DNA of 64,000 nt, from contig JAGWTA010000011.1 of assembly GCA_028869185.1 (NCBI GenBank), positions 16,834 through 80,833 of the forward strand, given 5' to 3'. Position numbers and translations under genes: made by a program. Source of the DNA: Hyphomicrobiales bacterium. GTDB lineage: Bacteria; Pseudomonadota; Alphaproteobacteria; Rhizobiales; Beijerinckiaceae. Positions 48,062 through 58,879 of this stretch are shown here, piece after piece. How positions within the stretch are numbered: the first letter of the stretch is position 1; each line of letters opens with the position of its first letter. Under the pieces are notes generated by a model. That model was not told the origin of the DNA, did no database searches, and saw only the letters and a program-made list of their open reading frames with translations.

Positions 48062-49381
48062 TCAACTCGTGCGGGGCTCGGCGCGTCCGACGCCGGTGTA
48101 GGAAAAACCGGCGCGCTTCATCTCGTCGGGACGGTAGATGTTGCGCAGATCCACGATCACCGGCGTTTTCATGGCCGATTTCACGCGGTCAAGATCGAGC
48201 GCGCGGAACGCGTCCCATTCCGTAACGATGACCAGAGCGTCGGCGCCGTCGACCGCCTCGTAAATATCGTCGTGCAGGCGCACGTTGGGCATGAGCGGGC
48301 GCGCCTGCTCCATGCTTTCGGGATCATGGGCGTGAACCTGCGCGCCCTCGTCCTCGAGCGCGGCGACGATTGCAAGCGAAGGCGCATCGCGCATATCGTC
48401 CGTATTGGGTTTGAACGCAAGGCCGGCGAGCGCGATCTTTTTGCCGCGCACCGCGCCGTCGAGCGCCGCCTTGATCTTGCGCGCCATCGCGCGTTTGCGC
48501 ACATCGTTGACGGCGACCACCGTTTCGACAATGCGGATCGGCGCGCCGGCGTCCTGCGCGGTTTTCATTAGCGCAAGCGTATCCTTGGGAAAGCACGAGC
48601 CGCCATAACCTGGACCTGCATGCAGAAATTTCGAGCCGATGCGCTTGTCGAGGCCGATGCCGCGCGCGACGTCCTGAACATCGGCGCCGACGGCTTCGCA
48701 CAGGTCGGCCATTTCGTTGATGAACGTTATCTTGGTCGCCAGAAAGGCGTTAGCGGCGTATTTGATCAGTTCGGACGTACGACGCGTGACGAAAACGAGC
48801 GGCGGCTGGTTGAGGCTCAGCGGGCGATAGACAGCAGCCATCACCTCCCGCGCGCGCGAATCCTCGACGCCGACGACGATGCGATCTGGATGTTTGAAAT
48901 CCTGAATCGCGGCGCCCTCGCGCAAAAATTCCGGGTTTGACGCAACGGCGAAATCGGCGTCCGGCCGGGCGGCGCGAATGATGCGCTCGACCTCGTCGCC
49001 CGTCCCGACGGGCACGGTCGACTTGGTGACGACGACTGTGAACCCTTCCATGGCGGCGGCGATGGATTTGGCGGCGCCATAGACGTAGGACAAATCGGCG
49101 TGGCCATCGCCGCGGCGCGCGGGCGTGCCGACTGCGATGAAAACCGCATCGGCGCCGCGCACGCCGGCCTGCAGATCCGTCGTGAAGGACAGGCGCCGCG
49201 CGCGCACGTTCGAGGCGACGAGATCGTCGAGCCCAGGCTCGTAAATCGGAATTTCGCCCCGGCGCAAGCGCTCGATCTTGGCCTCGTCGAGATCGACGCA
49301 AACGACCTGATGGCCGAAATCGGCGAAACAGGCGCCGGAGACAAGCCCCACATAGCCCGAACCGATCATTGCGATCTTCAT
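48062..49381 (-). CDS. ugd: UDP-glucose 6-dehydrogenase
   Basis: Oxidises UDP-glucose to UDP-glucuronate with NAD+. 439 residues. The Rossmann motif is MIGSGYVGLVSGACFADFGH, and the catalytic cysteine is in GPGYGGSCFPKDTLALM. The TKITFINEMADLCEAVGADVQDVARGIGLDKRIG linker and C-terminal UDP-binding domain are complete. GGAG precedes the ATG. UDP-xylose synthase is just upstream, giving a UDP-glucose to UDP-xylose path. Confidence 0.95.
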   Translation of the reverse strand: MKIAMIGSGYVGLVSGACFADFGHQVVCVDLDEAKIERLRRGEIPIYEPGLDDLVASNVRARRLSFTTDLQAGVRGADAVFIAVGTPARRGDGHADLSYVYGAAKSIAAAMEGFTVVVTKSTVPVGTGDEVERIIRAARPDADFAVASNPEFLREGAAIQDFKHPDRIVVGVEDSRAREVMAAVYRPLSLNQPPLVFVTRRTSELIKYAANAFLATKITFINEMADLCEAVGADVQDVARGIGLDKRIGSKFLHAGPGYGGSCFPKDTLALMKTAQDAGAPIRIVETVVAVNDVRKRAMARKIKAALDGAVRGKKIALAGLAFKPNTDDMRDAPSLAIVAALEDEGAQVHAHDPESMEQARPLMPNVRLHDDIYEAVDGADALVIVTEWDAFRALDLDRVKSAMKTPVIVDLRNIYRPDEMKRAGFSYTGVGRAEPRTS

Positions 49382-49492
49382 CAACCTGCTCCTGCGCGGT
49401 GCGTCCCGTTTTGCGGAATCGAAGACGCGCTCACATCCATTCTGAACCGCAGAACCTCCGCGCAGAGGCCGGCGACATTTGCGCGATCTGCT

Positions 49493-50437
<945 letters not shown>

Positions 50438-50509
50438 TGTTCGCGCCTTACCCTTGATGGTTCGCCTGCGGCGGAAGGTGTCATGCCTTGCGTGCCGGGT
50501 TCGACGCGC

Positions 50510-51649
50510 TCAGCCTGAACCAACGATCTTTGCTATCACCTTTGCGGTGTAATCGACCATCGGAACTATGCGCGCATAGTTAAGGCGTGTCGGGCCGATC
50601 ACGCCGAGCACGCCGACGACGCGGCTGCGCCCATCCCGAAACGGCGCGGCGATCATCGAGGAGCCCGAAAGCGAGAACAGCTTGTTCTCCGAGCCGATGA
50701 AGATGCGCACGCCCTCGCCGCCTTCAGCCCGGCCAAGCAGATCGATGACGTCGGTCTTCGTTTCGAGATCGTCGAACAGCAGGCGGATGCGTTCCAGATC
50801 TTCGCGCGCCGTCAGGTCTTCCAGAAGATTGGCCTGCCCGCGCACGATCAACTGGCGCCGACCCGCCCCGCCCGACCAGATCGCCAGCCCGTCGCGCACA
50901 AGGCGCGCGGTCAATTCGTCGAGTTCAGCCTCGACAGCCTTTTTGCCGGCCTCCACCTCGGCGCGCACATCGGCGAGCGTGCGGCCGCGCATGCGGGCGT
51001 TGAGATAATTGCCCGCTTCCACGAGCGCGGAAGCCGGCAGATCGGCCGGCACGGGCAGGATGCGGTTTTCGACCGAGCCGTCTTCGGCGACGAGCACGGC
51101 AAGCGCGCGCTGCGGTTCGAGGCGCACGAATTCGATCTGGCGCAGACGGGCGTCCTCGGTCGAGGCCGCCACCACCGCTGCGCCTCGGGTCAGGCCGGAC
51201 AGAAGCGAAGAGGCGCCGGCCAGCAGGTTTTCAAGGCCCTGCTCCTGCGCGCCGCCGACGCTGCTCTCGATGCGGGCGCGCTCGTCCTGCGAGAGATCGC
51301 CGACCTGGAGCAGCGAATCGACGAAAAAGCGCAGGCCGATTTCGGTCGGCAGGCGACCGGCGCTCGTGTGGGGCGAGAACACCAGACCCAGCGCCTCCAG
51401 ATCCTGCATGACATTGCGAATCGAGGCGGGCGAGAGCGTGATGGGCAGGATGCGGGACAGGTTGCGCGAGCCGACAGGTTCGCCGGAAGCCAGATAGCTT
51501 TCGACGATGCGCCTGAAAATCTCGCGCGAGCGCGCATCAAGCGCAGCCAGGGCGCTGGCCCGGATCGGATCGCTGGCGGAAAAATCGTTCACGGCGGTCA
51601 AAATGGCGACGGACTGACCTGGTGGCAAGCGCGCCATATTGACGGCCAT
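50510..51649 (-). CDS. hrcA: Heat-inducible transcription repressor HrcA
   Basis: Repressor of groESL/dnaK-type heat-shock operons through CIRCE elements. 379 residues. The N-terminal winged helix has [32 protein letters not shown] and [45 protein letters not shown]. The C-terminal domain includes [21 protein letters not shown]. No CIRCE element (TTAGCACTC-N9-GAGTGCTAA) is seen before it, and grpE is not adjacent on its downstream side. ATG at 51637 is the alternative start. Confidence 0.94.
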   Translation of the reverse strand: MAVNMARLPPGQSVAILTAVNDFSASDPIRASALAALDARSREIFRRIVESYLASGEPVGSRNLSRILPITLSPASIRNVMQDLEALGLVFSPHTSAGRLPTEIGLRFFVDSLLQVGDLSQDERARIESSVGGAQEQGLENLLAGASSLLSGLTRGAAVVAASTEDARLRQIEFVRLEPQRALAVLVAEDGSVENRILPVPADLPASALVEAGNYLNARMRGRTLADVRAEVEAGKKAVEAELDELTARLVRDGLAIWSGGAGRRQLIVRGQANLLEDLTAREDLERIRLLFDDLETKTDVIDLLGRAEGGEGVRIFIGSENKLFSLSGSSMIAAPFRDGRSRVVGVLGVIGPTRLNYARIVPMVDYTAKVIAKIVGSG

Positions 51650-51666
51650 GCGGGGCCGCGCCTAGG

Positions 51667-51682
51667 GTCTAGCATGCTAGAC
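51667..51682. promoter_or_regulatory. Perfect 16-bp palindrome GTCTAGCATGCTAGAC between hrcA and gntR
   Basis: The sequence equals its own reverse complement over all 16 bases and lies 9 bases before the preferred gntR ATG and 17 before hrcA. FadR-group GntR regulators bind similar-sized palindromes at their own promoters. It is a strong candidate for autoregulation of gntR, with possible cross-control of hrcA. It contains an ATG (51674) that would be an alternative gntR start. Confidence 0.65.
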
Positions 51683-51691
51683 GGGGGTTCC

Positions 51692-52387
51692 ATGACGGGC
51701 GAGCGGGCGGCGCGATTGCGGCCGGAGCGGCGGCTTTCCAAGGCCGACCAGGTCTATGCCGAGATCAAGGAATCGATCATGTCCGGCGTTCTCGAGCCGG
51801 GCCAGGCGATCGACAAGCTCACGCTTTGCGCCAAGCTGGGCGTGTCGCGTTTTCCCGTGACGACGGCCATCAATCGCCTCGCCTTCGAGCGGCTGGTGTC
51901 GATTGAACCGCAGCATGGCTCGTTTGTCGCCAAGATCGCCAAGCGCGACGTCGCCGAATGGCTGATGATCCGCCGGGCGCTTGAAGCCGAAATCGCCAAC
52001 AACGCCGCCAACACGCTGCCCGATGCGGCGCGGCGCGATCTGGAGCGCAACCTGCGCTATCAGCAGCCGGCGGCCGAGGCGCATGACGTCGCGGGGTTTT
52101 ACGCGCTGGACCTCGAATTCCATCGCATTCTGGCGCGCGGACTCGATCTTGCGCAGGCGACGGAAATTCTTGACATGCTGCATTCGCATCTCGAGCGGTC
52201 GCGCCGCATCCTGCTCGTGCCGCGCAGCAATCTCACGAAAGCCTACGAAGGCCATCAGCGCGTTTACGACGCCATCGTCGAGCGCGACGGCGCCAAGGCG
52301 GAACAGGCGATGCGCGGCCATCTCGATGCGACGCGCGCGCATTTCGAGACGCTCGTCAACGAGCATCCCGAATTGTTCATGGCCTGA
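51692..52387 (+). CDS. GntR family transcriptional regulator (FCD/FadR subfamily)
   Basis: 231 residues. The N-terminal winged helix-turn-helix includes LSKADQVYAEIKESIMSGVLEPGQAIDKLTLCAKLGVSRFPVTTAINRLAFERLVSIEPQHGSFV. The FCD ligand-binding domain follows with FYALDLEFHRILARG, HSHLERSRRILL and GHQRVYDAI, containing the metal-binding histidines. The effector and targets are unknown. ATG at 51692 has GGGGG just upstream; ATG at 51674 lies in the palindrome. Confidence 0.88.
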   Translation: MTGERAARLRPERRLSKADQVYAEIKESIMSGVLEPGQAIDKLTLCAKLGVSRFPVTTAINRLAFERLVSIEPQHGSFVAKIAKRDVAEWLMIRRALEAEIANNAANTLPDAARRDLERNLRYQQPAAEAHDVAGFYALDLEFHRILARGLDLAQATEILDMLHSHLERSRRILLVPRSNLTKAYEGHQRVYDAIVERDGAKAEQAMRGHLDATRAHFETLVNEHPELFMA

Positions 52388-52396
52388 ACAGCCCGC

Positions 52397-54223
52397 TTAT
52401 TCCACCGTCACGCTTTTGGCGAGATTGCGCGGCTGGTCGACGTCCTTGCCCATGAAAAGCGCCGCGTGGTAGGCGAGCAATTGCACCGGCACGGCGTAAA
52501 CCAGCGTCGTGAAATCAGGCGCCATCGGCGCAAGCTCGATCGCGCCGGCCAGATCCACCGCCGCCTCGCGCCGCGCCGCCTCATCGCCGATGAAAACGAT
52601 GCGTCCGCCGCGCGCGGCGACTTCCTGCACGTTGGACACGGTTTTCTCCAGCCAGCCGTCGCGCGGGCTGACGACGATGACGGGCATGTCCTCGTCGATG
52701 AGCGCGATCGGTCCGTGCTTCAATTCGCCCGCCGGATAGCCTTCGGCGTGAATGTAGGAAATTTCCTTGAGCTTCAGCGCGCCTTCCATCGCCAACGGGA
52801 AGGATGCGCCGCGCCCCAGATACAGCACGCTTTTGGCGCGCGCGAGCTGATGGGCGATCTGCTCGATGGCCGGCTCCTCGTTAATGGCGCGCGCCATGAG
52901 GCCGGGCACGGCGATCAGTTCGCCGACAAGACGGGCCTCTTCCTGCGCATCGATGACGCCGCGCGCCCTGCCAAGCGCAACCGCAAGACAGGCGAGCACG
53001 GCGAGCTGGCAGGTGAACGCCTTTGTGGAGGCGACGCCAATTTCAGGACCCGCCAGCGTCGGCGCGACAACGTCGCTTTCACGCGCGATCGTGGATGTCG
53101 GCACATTGACGACCGCCAGCGTTTTCTGGCCATGCGTTTTGGCGTAGCGCAGCGAAGCCAGCGTGTCGGCCGTCTCGCCCGATTGCGAAACGACCAGCAT
53201 CAACCCGTTTTTCTCGAGCGGCGCTTCGCGGTAGCGAAACTCGGATGCGACGTCGATATCGACGGGCAGGCGCGCGTAACGCTCGAACCAGTAGCGCGCC
53301 GTCAAACCCGCGTAATAAGCCGTGCCGCAAGCGGAAATCGTGATGCGCGTCAGCGCGGCGGCGTCGAAAGGCAGCGCGAAAGGCAGCGCGACGCGGCCGC
53401 CCGACATGTCGAGATAATGGGCGAGCGTGCGGCCGACGACTTCGGGCTGCTCGTGAATTTCCTTCGCCATGAAATGGCGATGCTCGCCCTTGTCGACGAG
53501 GAAGGCGGAGGCTTGCGTGCGGATGCGCTTGCGCTGCGCCGGCGCGCCGCTCTCGTCGTAAAATTGCGCGCCATAGCGATGCAGAACGACCCAATCGCCT
53601 TCTTCGAGATAGGCGATGTCCTGCGTGAAGGGCGCCAGCGCCAGCGCGTCGGAGCCGACGAACATTTCGCCTTCGCCCCAGCCGACCGCGAGCGGAGAGC
53701 CGCGGCGGGCGCCAATCATCAGATCGTCCTGCCCCTCGAACAAAAAGGCGAGCGCGAAGGCGCCGTGCAGTTGCGGCAAGGCGGCGGCGACGGCGGCGAC
53801 CGGCGATTGGCGCGTCTTCATTTCCTCGGCGACAAGATGGGCGATGACTTCCGAATCGGTCTCGGTGCGGAAAACATGCCCCTTGGCCCTGAGCGCCTCG
53901 CGCAACTCGCGGAAATTCTCGATGATGCCGTTATGGACGACCGCCACGCCTTCCCCGGCATGGGGATGGGCGTTGTTCTCGGTCGGCCGCCCATGCGTCG
54001 CCCAGCGCGTGTGGCCGATGCCGGAATGGCCGCCCAGCGGCTCCTCGGCCAGCCGGCGCTCCAGATTGCGCAATTTGCCCTCGGCGCGCCGACGGGTGAG
54101 CACGCCGCCCTCCAGGGTCGCGACGCCCGCCGAATCATAGCCGCGATATTCGAGACGCTTCAGCGCCTCGACCAACTCGCCCGCAACCGGGGTTTTGCCA
54201 AGAATGCCGACAATGCCGCACAT
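52397..54223 (-). CDS. glmS: Glutamine--fructose-6-phosphate aminotransferase GlmS
   Basis: Makes glucosamine-6-phosphate from fructose-6-phosphate and glutamine for cell-wall synthesis. 608 residues. The N-terminal Ntn glutaminase starts MCGIVGILGKTPVAGELVEALKRLEYRGYDSAG, with Cys2 as nucleophile. Two SIS isomerase domains follow (VSQSGETADTLASLRYAKTHG; LGRGASFPLAMEGALKLKEISYIHAEGYPAGELKHGPIALID). It ends DQPRNLAKSVTVE, the conserved C-tail. AGAGGCG lies upstream. No ribozyme element is seen upstream. Confidence 0.97.
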   Translation of the reverse strand: MCGIVGILGKTPVAGELVEALKRLEYRGYDSAGVATLEGGVLTRRRAEGKLRNLERRLAEEPLGGHSGIGHTRWATHGRPTENNAHPHAGEGVAVVHNGIIENFRELREALRAKGHVFRTETDSEVIAHLVAEEMKTRQSPVAAVAAALPQLHGAFALAFLFEGQDDLMIGARRGSPLAVGWGEGEMFVGSDALALAPFTQDIAYLEEGDWVVLHRYGAQFYDESGAPAQRKRIRTQASAFLVDKGEHRHFMAKEIHEQPEVVGRTLAHYLDMSGGRVALPFALPFDAAALTRITISACGTAYYAGLTARYWFERYARLPVDIDVASEFRYREAPLEKNGLMLVVSQSGETADTLASLRYAKTHGQKTLAVVNVPTSTIARESDVVAPTLAGPEIGVASTKAFTCQLAVLACLAVALGRARGVIDAQEEARLVGELIAVPGLMARAINEEPAIEQIAHQLARAKSVLYLGRGASFPLAMEGALKLKEISYIHAEGYPAGELKHGPIALIDEDMPVIVVSPRDGWLEKTVSNVQEVAARGGRIVFIGDEAARREAAVDLAGAIELAPMAPDFTTLVYAVPVQLLAYHAALFMGKDVDQPRNLAKSVTVE

Positions 54224-54423
54224 GAAAAATCGCCTCTTGAATGAACCCTGCAGCTAACGCGCGCGGGCTTTTCGGGCAAGTTTGTGTTCAATTCAGGGTA
54301 AGCAGGGCCGGTTAACCAGCGCGCCGAAGCCCAATGCAAACGATGGATATCGGCGCCAAATCCGTTTAGAAGACGCGCAAACGCCCTTGCAGGCCCGCTG
54401 CCGGGGCGACGCCAGGACTTTCC

Positions 54424-55023
54424 ATGTCGCAGAAACCCCGCACAGCCGCGATCGCTCGCAAGACGAAAGAGACGGACATTTCCGTTTCGGTCAATCTCGA
54501 TGGCGTCGGCAAATCCGCCATTTCGACCGGGGTCGGCTTTTTCGACCACATGCTCGACCAGATCGCCCGGCATGCGCTGTTCGACCTCGAAATCGCCGCC
54601 AAGGGCGACCTGCATATCGACGATCACCACACTGTCGAGGACGTCGGCATCGTGCTCGGACAGGCGATCCGGCAGGCGCTCGGCGAACGGCGGGGCATCC
54701 GTCGTTATGCAACGGCTTTTGCGCCGATGGACGAGGCGCTGACGCGGGCTGCCGTCGACATGTCAGGCCGGCCGTTCTTCGTCTTCGCCGCCGAATTCGC
54801 CACGCCAAAGATCGGCACTTTCGACGTGGAGCTGGTTCGCGAGTTTTTTCAGGCATTTACGACCAATGTCGGCGCGGCGTTGCATATCGACTGTCTGCGC
54901 GGCGCCAACAGCCACCACATTGCCGAAAGCTGCTTCAAGGCAGTTGCGCGCGCGCTGCGCGAGGCTTGCGAGATCGACCCGCGGCAGGCGAGCGCGGTGC
55001 CTTCGACGAAAGGCGTGCTGTAG
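54424..55023 (+). CDS. hisB: Imidazoleglycerol-phosphate dehydratase HisB
   Basis: Dehydrates imidazole-glycerol phosphate in histidine synthesis. 199 residues, the monofunctional dehydratase without the phosphatase domain. The metal-binding motifs are [36 protein letters not shown] and [19 protein letters not shown]. It opens a hisB-DUF2628-hisH-hisA-hisFE operon. AGGAC lies before the ATG. The stop overlaps the next gene's GTG by one base. Confidence 0.96.
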   Translation: MSQKPRTAAIARKTKETDISVSVNLDGVGKSAISTGVGFFDHMLDQIARHALFDLEIAAKGDLHIDDHHTVEDVGIVLGQAIRQALGERRGIRRYATAFAPMDEALTRAAVDMSGRPFFVFAAEFATPKIGTFDVELVREFFQAFTTNVGAALHIDCLRGANSHHIAESCFKAVARALREACEIDPRQASAVPSTKGVL

Positions 55024-55406
55024 TGGCCTTTTTCACCATCCACGGCGCGGATGCGCTCGGCGGCGCGCGGCCAGCGCGGGCGCAGACCGTGACGAGCGAT
55101 TTTTCCTGGGCCGCCTTCGCCTTCGGGCCGCTCTGGCTGCTCGCCCATCGTCTGTGGCTGGCCGCCTTCGCCTTCATTCTGGCGGAAGGCGCCGTCTTTG
55201 GCGCCATCCTGCAGGGGGTTCTGGCGCCGCAGGCGGGGTTGCCCCTGTCTTTCGCCCTGTCTTTGCTCGCCGGGCTTGAGGGGCATGAATGGCGACGGCG
55301 CGCGCTGGCGCGGCGCGGCCTGCCGCCGGAAGATGTCGTGGCCGCCAGCGACGGCGACCAGGCCCTCGCGGCCTTCCTGAATGCGCGGGAGGCGCGCGCC
55401 TCGTGA
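55023..55406 (+). CDS. DUF2628 family membrane protein in the his operon
   Basis: 127 residues beginning with GTG. There are two hydrophobic segments, [19 protein letters not shown] then [22 protein letters not shown], and the C-terminal [21 protein letters not shown]. The [12 protein letters not shown] block is the DUF2628 signature. Its role is unknown. It is often found between hisB and hisH in alphaproteobacteria, and here it overlaps hisB by one base and hisH by GTGA, so expression is coupled to histidine synthesis. Confidence 0.82.
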   Translation: MAFFTIHGADALGGARPARAQTVTSDFSWAAFAFGPLWLLAHRLWLAAFAFILAEGAVFGAILQGVLAPQAGLPLSFALSLLAGLEGHEWRRRALARRGLPPEDVVAASDGDQALAAFLNAREARAS

Positions 55407-56056
55407 GCGTGGCTATCGTCGATTACGGCTCAGGCAATCTGCACTCGGCGGCCAAGGCCTTCGAGCGCGCCGCGCGCGAGGAAAATCTCGCCAGCGCCAG
55501 CATCAAGGTGACCTCGGACCCGGACATTGTGCGGCGCGCCGACCGCGTCGTGCTGCCGGGCGTCGGCGCCTTTGCCGACTGCAAGGCGGGACTGGCCGCC
55601 GTGCCCGGGATGATCGAGGCGATGGGCGACGCCGTGCTGAAGCAGGGCAAGCCTTTCCTTGGCATATGCGTCGGCATGCAATTGCTGGCGACGCGCGGCC
55701 TCGAGAATGGCGTCTTTGAGGGGCTCGACTGGGTGCCGGGCGATGTCGTACGCATTTCGCCGAGCGACCCTGCGATGAAGATCCCGCACATGGGCTGGAA
55801 CACGCTCGGCCGGCGGCGCGATCACGCCCTGCTCGCCGATGTGCCGCTCGGAGCTTCCGGCCTGCACGCCTATTTTGTGCATTCCTATCGTTTCGCCGCG
55901 TCGCACGCGGAAGATATTGTCGCGGAAACCGATTACGGCGGCGCCGTCGCCGCCCTGATCGCACATGGCAATATCGCGGGCACGCAATTTCACCCCGAAA
56001 AGAGTCAGACGCTCGGTCTGAAGCTGATCGGCAATTTCCTGCGGTGGTCGCCTTGA
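55403..56056 (+). CDS. hisH: Imidazole glycerol phosphate synthase, glutaminase subunit HisH
   Basis: Releases ammonia from glutamine for HisF. 217 residues. Class I amidotransferase: [13 protein letters not shown] start, nucleophile cysteine in [16 protein letters not shown], histidine and glutamate in [10 protein letters not shown]. The GTG start is in a GTGA overlap with DUF2628. A second in-frame GTG lies two codons later. Confidence 0.95.
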   Translation: MSVAIVDYGSGNLHSAAKAFERAAREENLASASIKVTSDPDIVRRADRVVLPGVGAFADCKAGLAAVPGMIEAMGDAVLKQGKPFLGICVGMQLLATRGLENGVFEGLDWVPGDVVRISPSDPAMKIPHMGWNTLGRRRDHALLADVPLGASGLHAYFVHSYRFAASHAEDIVAETDYGGAVAALIAHGNIAGTQFHPEKSQTLGLKLIGNFLRWSP

Positions 56057-56799
56057 TTCTGTTTCCCGCTATCGATCTGAAAAACGGCGAATGCGTGCGT
56101 CTCGTGCATGGCGAGATGGACAAGGCGACCGTGTTCAACGTCGACCCGATCGCGCAGGCGCGTGAGTTCGAAACGCTGGGCTTCGAATATCTGCATGTCG
56201 TCGATCTCGACGGCGCTTTCGCCGGCAAGCCGGTGAACGCTGCTGTCGTCGAAGACATGCTGAAGGCCGTGAAATTTCCGGTGCAGCTCGGCGGCGGCAT
56301 TCGCGACATGCGCACGATCGAGGGCTGGCTCGGCAAAGGCGTTGCGCGCGTCATCATCGGCACGGCCGCCGTGCGCGATCCCAGTCTGGTGCGCGAGGCG
56401 GCGCGGATTTTCCCCGGCCGCATCGCCGTCGGGATCGACGCGCGCGATGGTCTCGTGGCCATCGAGGGCTGGGCGCGCACATCGACCGCCACCGCTGTCG
56501 ACATCGGCCGCCAATATGAAGACGCCGGCGTTTCGGCGCTCATATACACCGACATCCTGCGCGACGGCGTGCTGAAAGGGCTGAATATCGAAGCGACGCT
56601 GGCGCTCGCCAACGCTGTGCACATTCCGGTCATCGCCTCGGGCGGGCTTGCGTCGCTTGACGATGTGCAGCGCCTGCTCGAGCCCGATTGCGCCCCCCTC
56701 GCGGGCGCCATCACCGGCCGCGCGCTGTACGATGGGCGGCTCGACCCCGCCAAGGCGCTATCGCTGATCCGCAACGCGCGCGAGGCGGCCCGTGCTTAA
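56053..56799 (+). CDS. hisA: ProFAR isomerase HisA
   Basis: Isomerises the ProFAR intermediate by an Amadori rearrangement. 248 residues starting TTG ([19 protein letters not shown]), which matches the usual HisA N-terminus; an upstream GTG at 56044 is the alternative. Catalytic aspartates lie in FPAIDLKNG and AVGIDARDG. Phosphate loops are LGGGIRDM and [10 protein letters not shown]. It overlaps hisH by a few bases and hisF by 8. Confidence 0.95.
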   Translation: MILFPAIDLKNGECVRLVHGEMDKATVFNVDPIAQAREFETLGFEYLHVVDLDGAFAGKPVNAAVVEDMLKAVKFPVQLGGGIRDMRTIEGWLGKGVARVIIGTAAVRDPSLVREAARIFPGRIAVGIDARDGLVAIEGWARTSTATAVDIGRQYEDAGVSALIYTDILRDGVLKGLNIEATLALANAVHIPVIASGGLASLDDVQRLLEPDCAPLAGAITGRALYDGRLDPAKALSLIRNAREAARA

Positions 56800-57883
56800 G
56801 GTTCGCGTCATCCCCTGTCTCGATGTGAAAGACGGACGCGTCGTCAAGGGCGTGAATTTCGTCGATCTCAAGGACGCTGGCGATCCCGTCGAAAGCGCCA
56901 TCGCCTATGACGCGGCGGGCGCCGACGAATTGTGTTTTCTCGACATCACCGCAACGCATGAGAATCGCGGCGTGATGCTCGATGTCGTGCGCCGCACGGC
57001 GGAAGCCTGTTTCATGCCGCTGACGGTCGGCGGCGGCGTGCGCACGCTCGACGACATTCGCAAACTGCTGCTGGCCGGCGCCGATAAGGTGTCGATCAAT
57101 TCGGCCGCTGTCGCCAATCGCGATTTCGTGCGCGACGCAGCCGAGAAATTCGGTTCGCAATGCATCGTCGTGGCGATCGACGCCAAACAGGTCGAGCCCG
57201 GCCGATGGGAGATTTTCACGCACGGCGGACGCAAGCCGACCGGCATCGACGCGGTCGGTTTCGCCAGGGATGTCGTAGCGCGCGGGGCCGGCGAATTGCT
57301 GCTCACATCCATGGATCGCGACGGCACGAAAATCGGCTTCGATCTCGGTCTGACGCGCGCGATTGCGGATGCTGTGGATGTTCCCGTCATCGCCTCGGGC
57401 GGCGTCGGCGAATTGCAGCATCTGGTCGATGGCGTGCGCGATGGCCACGCTTCGGCGGTTCTGGCCGCATCGATCTTTCACTTCGGGACGTTCACCGTGC
57501 GCCAGGCGAAGGAATATATGGCCGCAAGCGGCCTGCCGATGCGGCTCGATCTCGGCGCCGCCGACGCTTTCGATCTCGCGCGCCTGGAGGCGATCATCGC
57601 CGCGCGCGCAGCCGCCAGCGAAGCGCCGTCCTATACGCGCAAACTGCTGGAAGGCGGCCCGGCGCGCATCGCCAAGAAATTCGGCGAGGAATCGGTGGAG
57701 GCGGTGATCGCCGCGCTCGGCGGCTCGCGCGACGAGCTGATCGGCGAAAGCGCCGATGTGCTCTACCATTTGCTAGTATTGCTGAAAGCGCGCGGCGTTG
57801 CCTTGAACGAGGTTTTCAGCGAGCTTGCCCGCCGGACCAGCCAGTCTGGCATTGAGGAAAAGGCCAGCCGACCGAAAGGCTGA
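56792..57883 (+). CDS. hisF: HisF-HisE fusion: imidazole glycerol phosphate synthase cyclase fused to phosphoribosyl-ATP pyrophosphatase
   Basis: One 363-residue frame holds two histidine enzymes. Residues 1-252 are HisF: Asp11 in [10 protein letters not shown], Asp130 in VVAIDAKQ, the SMDRDGT loop and phosphate loops ASGGVGEL and AASIFHFG, ending [12 protein letters not shown] where free HisF proteins normally stop. Residues 256-363 are HisE, with [32 protein letters not shown] and [19 protein letters not shown], including the metal-binding acidic residues. No stop separates them; an in-frame ATG at 57539 could permit separate HisE. Start GTG at 56792. Confidence 0.93.
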   Translation: MLKVRVIPCLDVKDGRVVKGVNFVDLKDAGDPVESAIAYDAAGADELCFLDITATHENRGVMLDVVRRTAEACFMPLTVGGGVRTLDDIRKLLLAGADKVSINSAAVANRDFVRDAAEKFGSQCIVVAIDAKQVEPGRWEIFTHGGRKPTGIDAVGFARDVVARGAGELLLTSMDRDGTKIGFDLGLTRAIADAVDVPVIASGGVGELQHLVDGVRDGHASAVLAASIFHFGTFTVRQAKEYMAASGLPMRLDLGAADAFDLARLEAIIAARAAASEAPSYTRKLLEGGPARIAKKFGEESVEAVIAALGGSRDELIGESADVLYHLLVLLKARGVALNEVFSELARRTSQSGIEEKASRPKG

Positions 57884-57895
57884 GCGGAGGCGTCG

Positions 57896-58852
57896 ATGGA
57901 CGATGCGATCAGCGCCCACAACCTGTCGCCCTACCGCCATTTCACGCGGCGGGAATGGGCGGGGCTGCGCGCCGATACGCCGCTGACGCTGACAATCGAC
58001 GATCTCGTCAAACTGCAATCGGTGAATGATCCGATCTCGATCGAGGAAGTTATTGCGATCTATCTGCCGCTGTCGCGCCTGCTCGCACTCTATGTCGCGG
58101 CGACGCAGGGCCTGTTCAAGGCGACGCAGCGCTTTCTGGGCGCCGAAGACGGCAAGGTGCCTTATATCATCGGCGTCGCAGGTTCGGTCGCCGCCGGCAA
58201 ATCGACGACAGCGCGCGTTCTGACCGCGCTTTTGTCCCGCTGGCCGAACACGCCGAAAGTGCGGCTGGTGACCACGGACGGGTTTCTGTTTCCCAACGCC
58301 ATTCTCGAACGCGACGGGCTGATGGAGAAAAAGGGCTTTCCTGAAAGCTATGATTCCAACGCGCTCGTGCGATTCCTGTCCGACGTCAAAGCCGGCAAGG
58401 CGCATGTGCAGGCGCCCGTCTATTCGCACATGACCTATGACGTCATTCCCGACGAATTCATCACTGTGGACCGGCCCGACATCCTGATCGTCGAAGGCGT
58501 CAACGTGCTGCAGCCAAGCCGGCTCTCGCGCGATGGCTCCGACACGCCATTCGTGTCGGATTTTTTCGACTTTTCGGTTTATCTCGACGCCGACGAGGCG
58601 GTGCTGGAGCGCTGGTATATCGAGCGTTTCATGCGGTTGCGCAAAACGGCGTTTCGCGATCCGCAGTCCTATTTCCGCAAATATGCCGACCTGACCGACG
58701 ACAAGGCGCATGAAGTCGCTCATGATATCTGGTCGCGCATCAACCTGCGCAACCTGCACGAAAACATTTTCCCGACGCGCGCGCGCGCAAGCCTCGTGCT
58801 GACGAAGGGAGAAAATCACATGATCGAGCGCGTCGCGCTGCGCAAGCTGTAG
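57896..58852 (+). CDS. coaA: Pantothenate kinase CoaA (type I)
   Basis: Phosphorylates pantothenate at the start of CoA synthesis. 318 residues. The P-loop [17 protein letters not shown] lies near residue 95. Also conserved are [28 protein letters not shown], and [20 protein letters not shown]-type [13 protein letters not shown] follows. GGAGG precedes the ATG, 12 bases after the hisFE stop. Type I CoaA next to his genes is common in Rhizobiales. Confidence 0.96.
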   Translation: MDDAISAHNLSPYRHFTRREWAGLRADTPLTLTIDDLVKLQSVNDPISIEEVIAIYLPLSRLLALYVAATQGLFKATQRFLGAEDGKVPYIIGVAGSVAAGKSTTARVLTALLSRWPNTPKVRLVTTDGFLFPNAILERDGLMEKKGFPESYDSNALVRFLSDVKAGKAHVQAPVYSHMTYDVIPDEFITVDRPDILIVEGVNVLQPSRLSRDGSDTPFVSDFFDFSVYLDADEAVLERWYIERFMRLRKTAFRDPQSYFRKYADLTDDKAHEVAHDIWSRINLRNLHENIFPTRARASLVLTKGENHMIERVALRKL

Positions 58853-58879
58853 ACAGGCGCGCGCTCCTTCTCGGGACGC

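Noticed and set aside
48055..48077. GCCCCGC/GCGGGGC inverted repeat at the ugd 3' end
   Set aside because: Its right arm is inside the ugd coding end and there is no U-run, so it is not supported as a terminator.
46685..48571. Open frame in another phase over glycerate 2-kinase and part of ugd
   Set aside because: Low-complexity Arg/Gly/Ala sequence in the wrong phase of gckA.
51650..51691. CIRCE element upstream of hrcA
   Set aside because: TTAGCACTC/GAGTGCTAA is absent. The palindrome there is a different sequence.
52466..54244. Long open frame opposite glmS (about 590 codons)
   Set aside because: Antisense to a certain gene, with composition typical of GC-driven shadow frames.
54224..54423. 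Possible glmS ribozyme or riboswitch in the glmS/hisB region
   Set aside because: No catalytic core or recognisable conserved elements seen. The glmS ribozyme is known mainly from Gram-positive bacteria.
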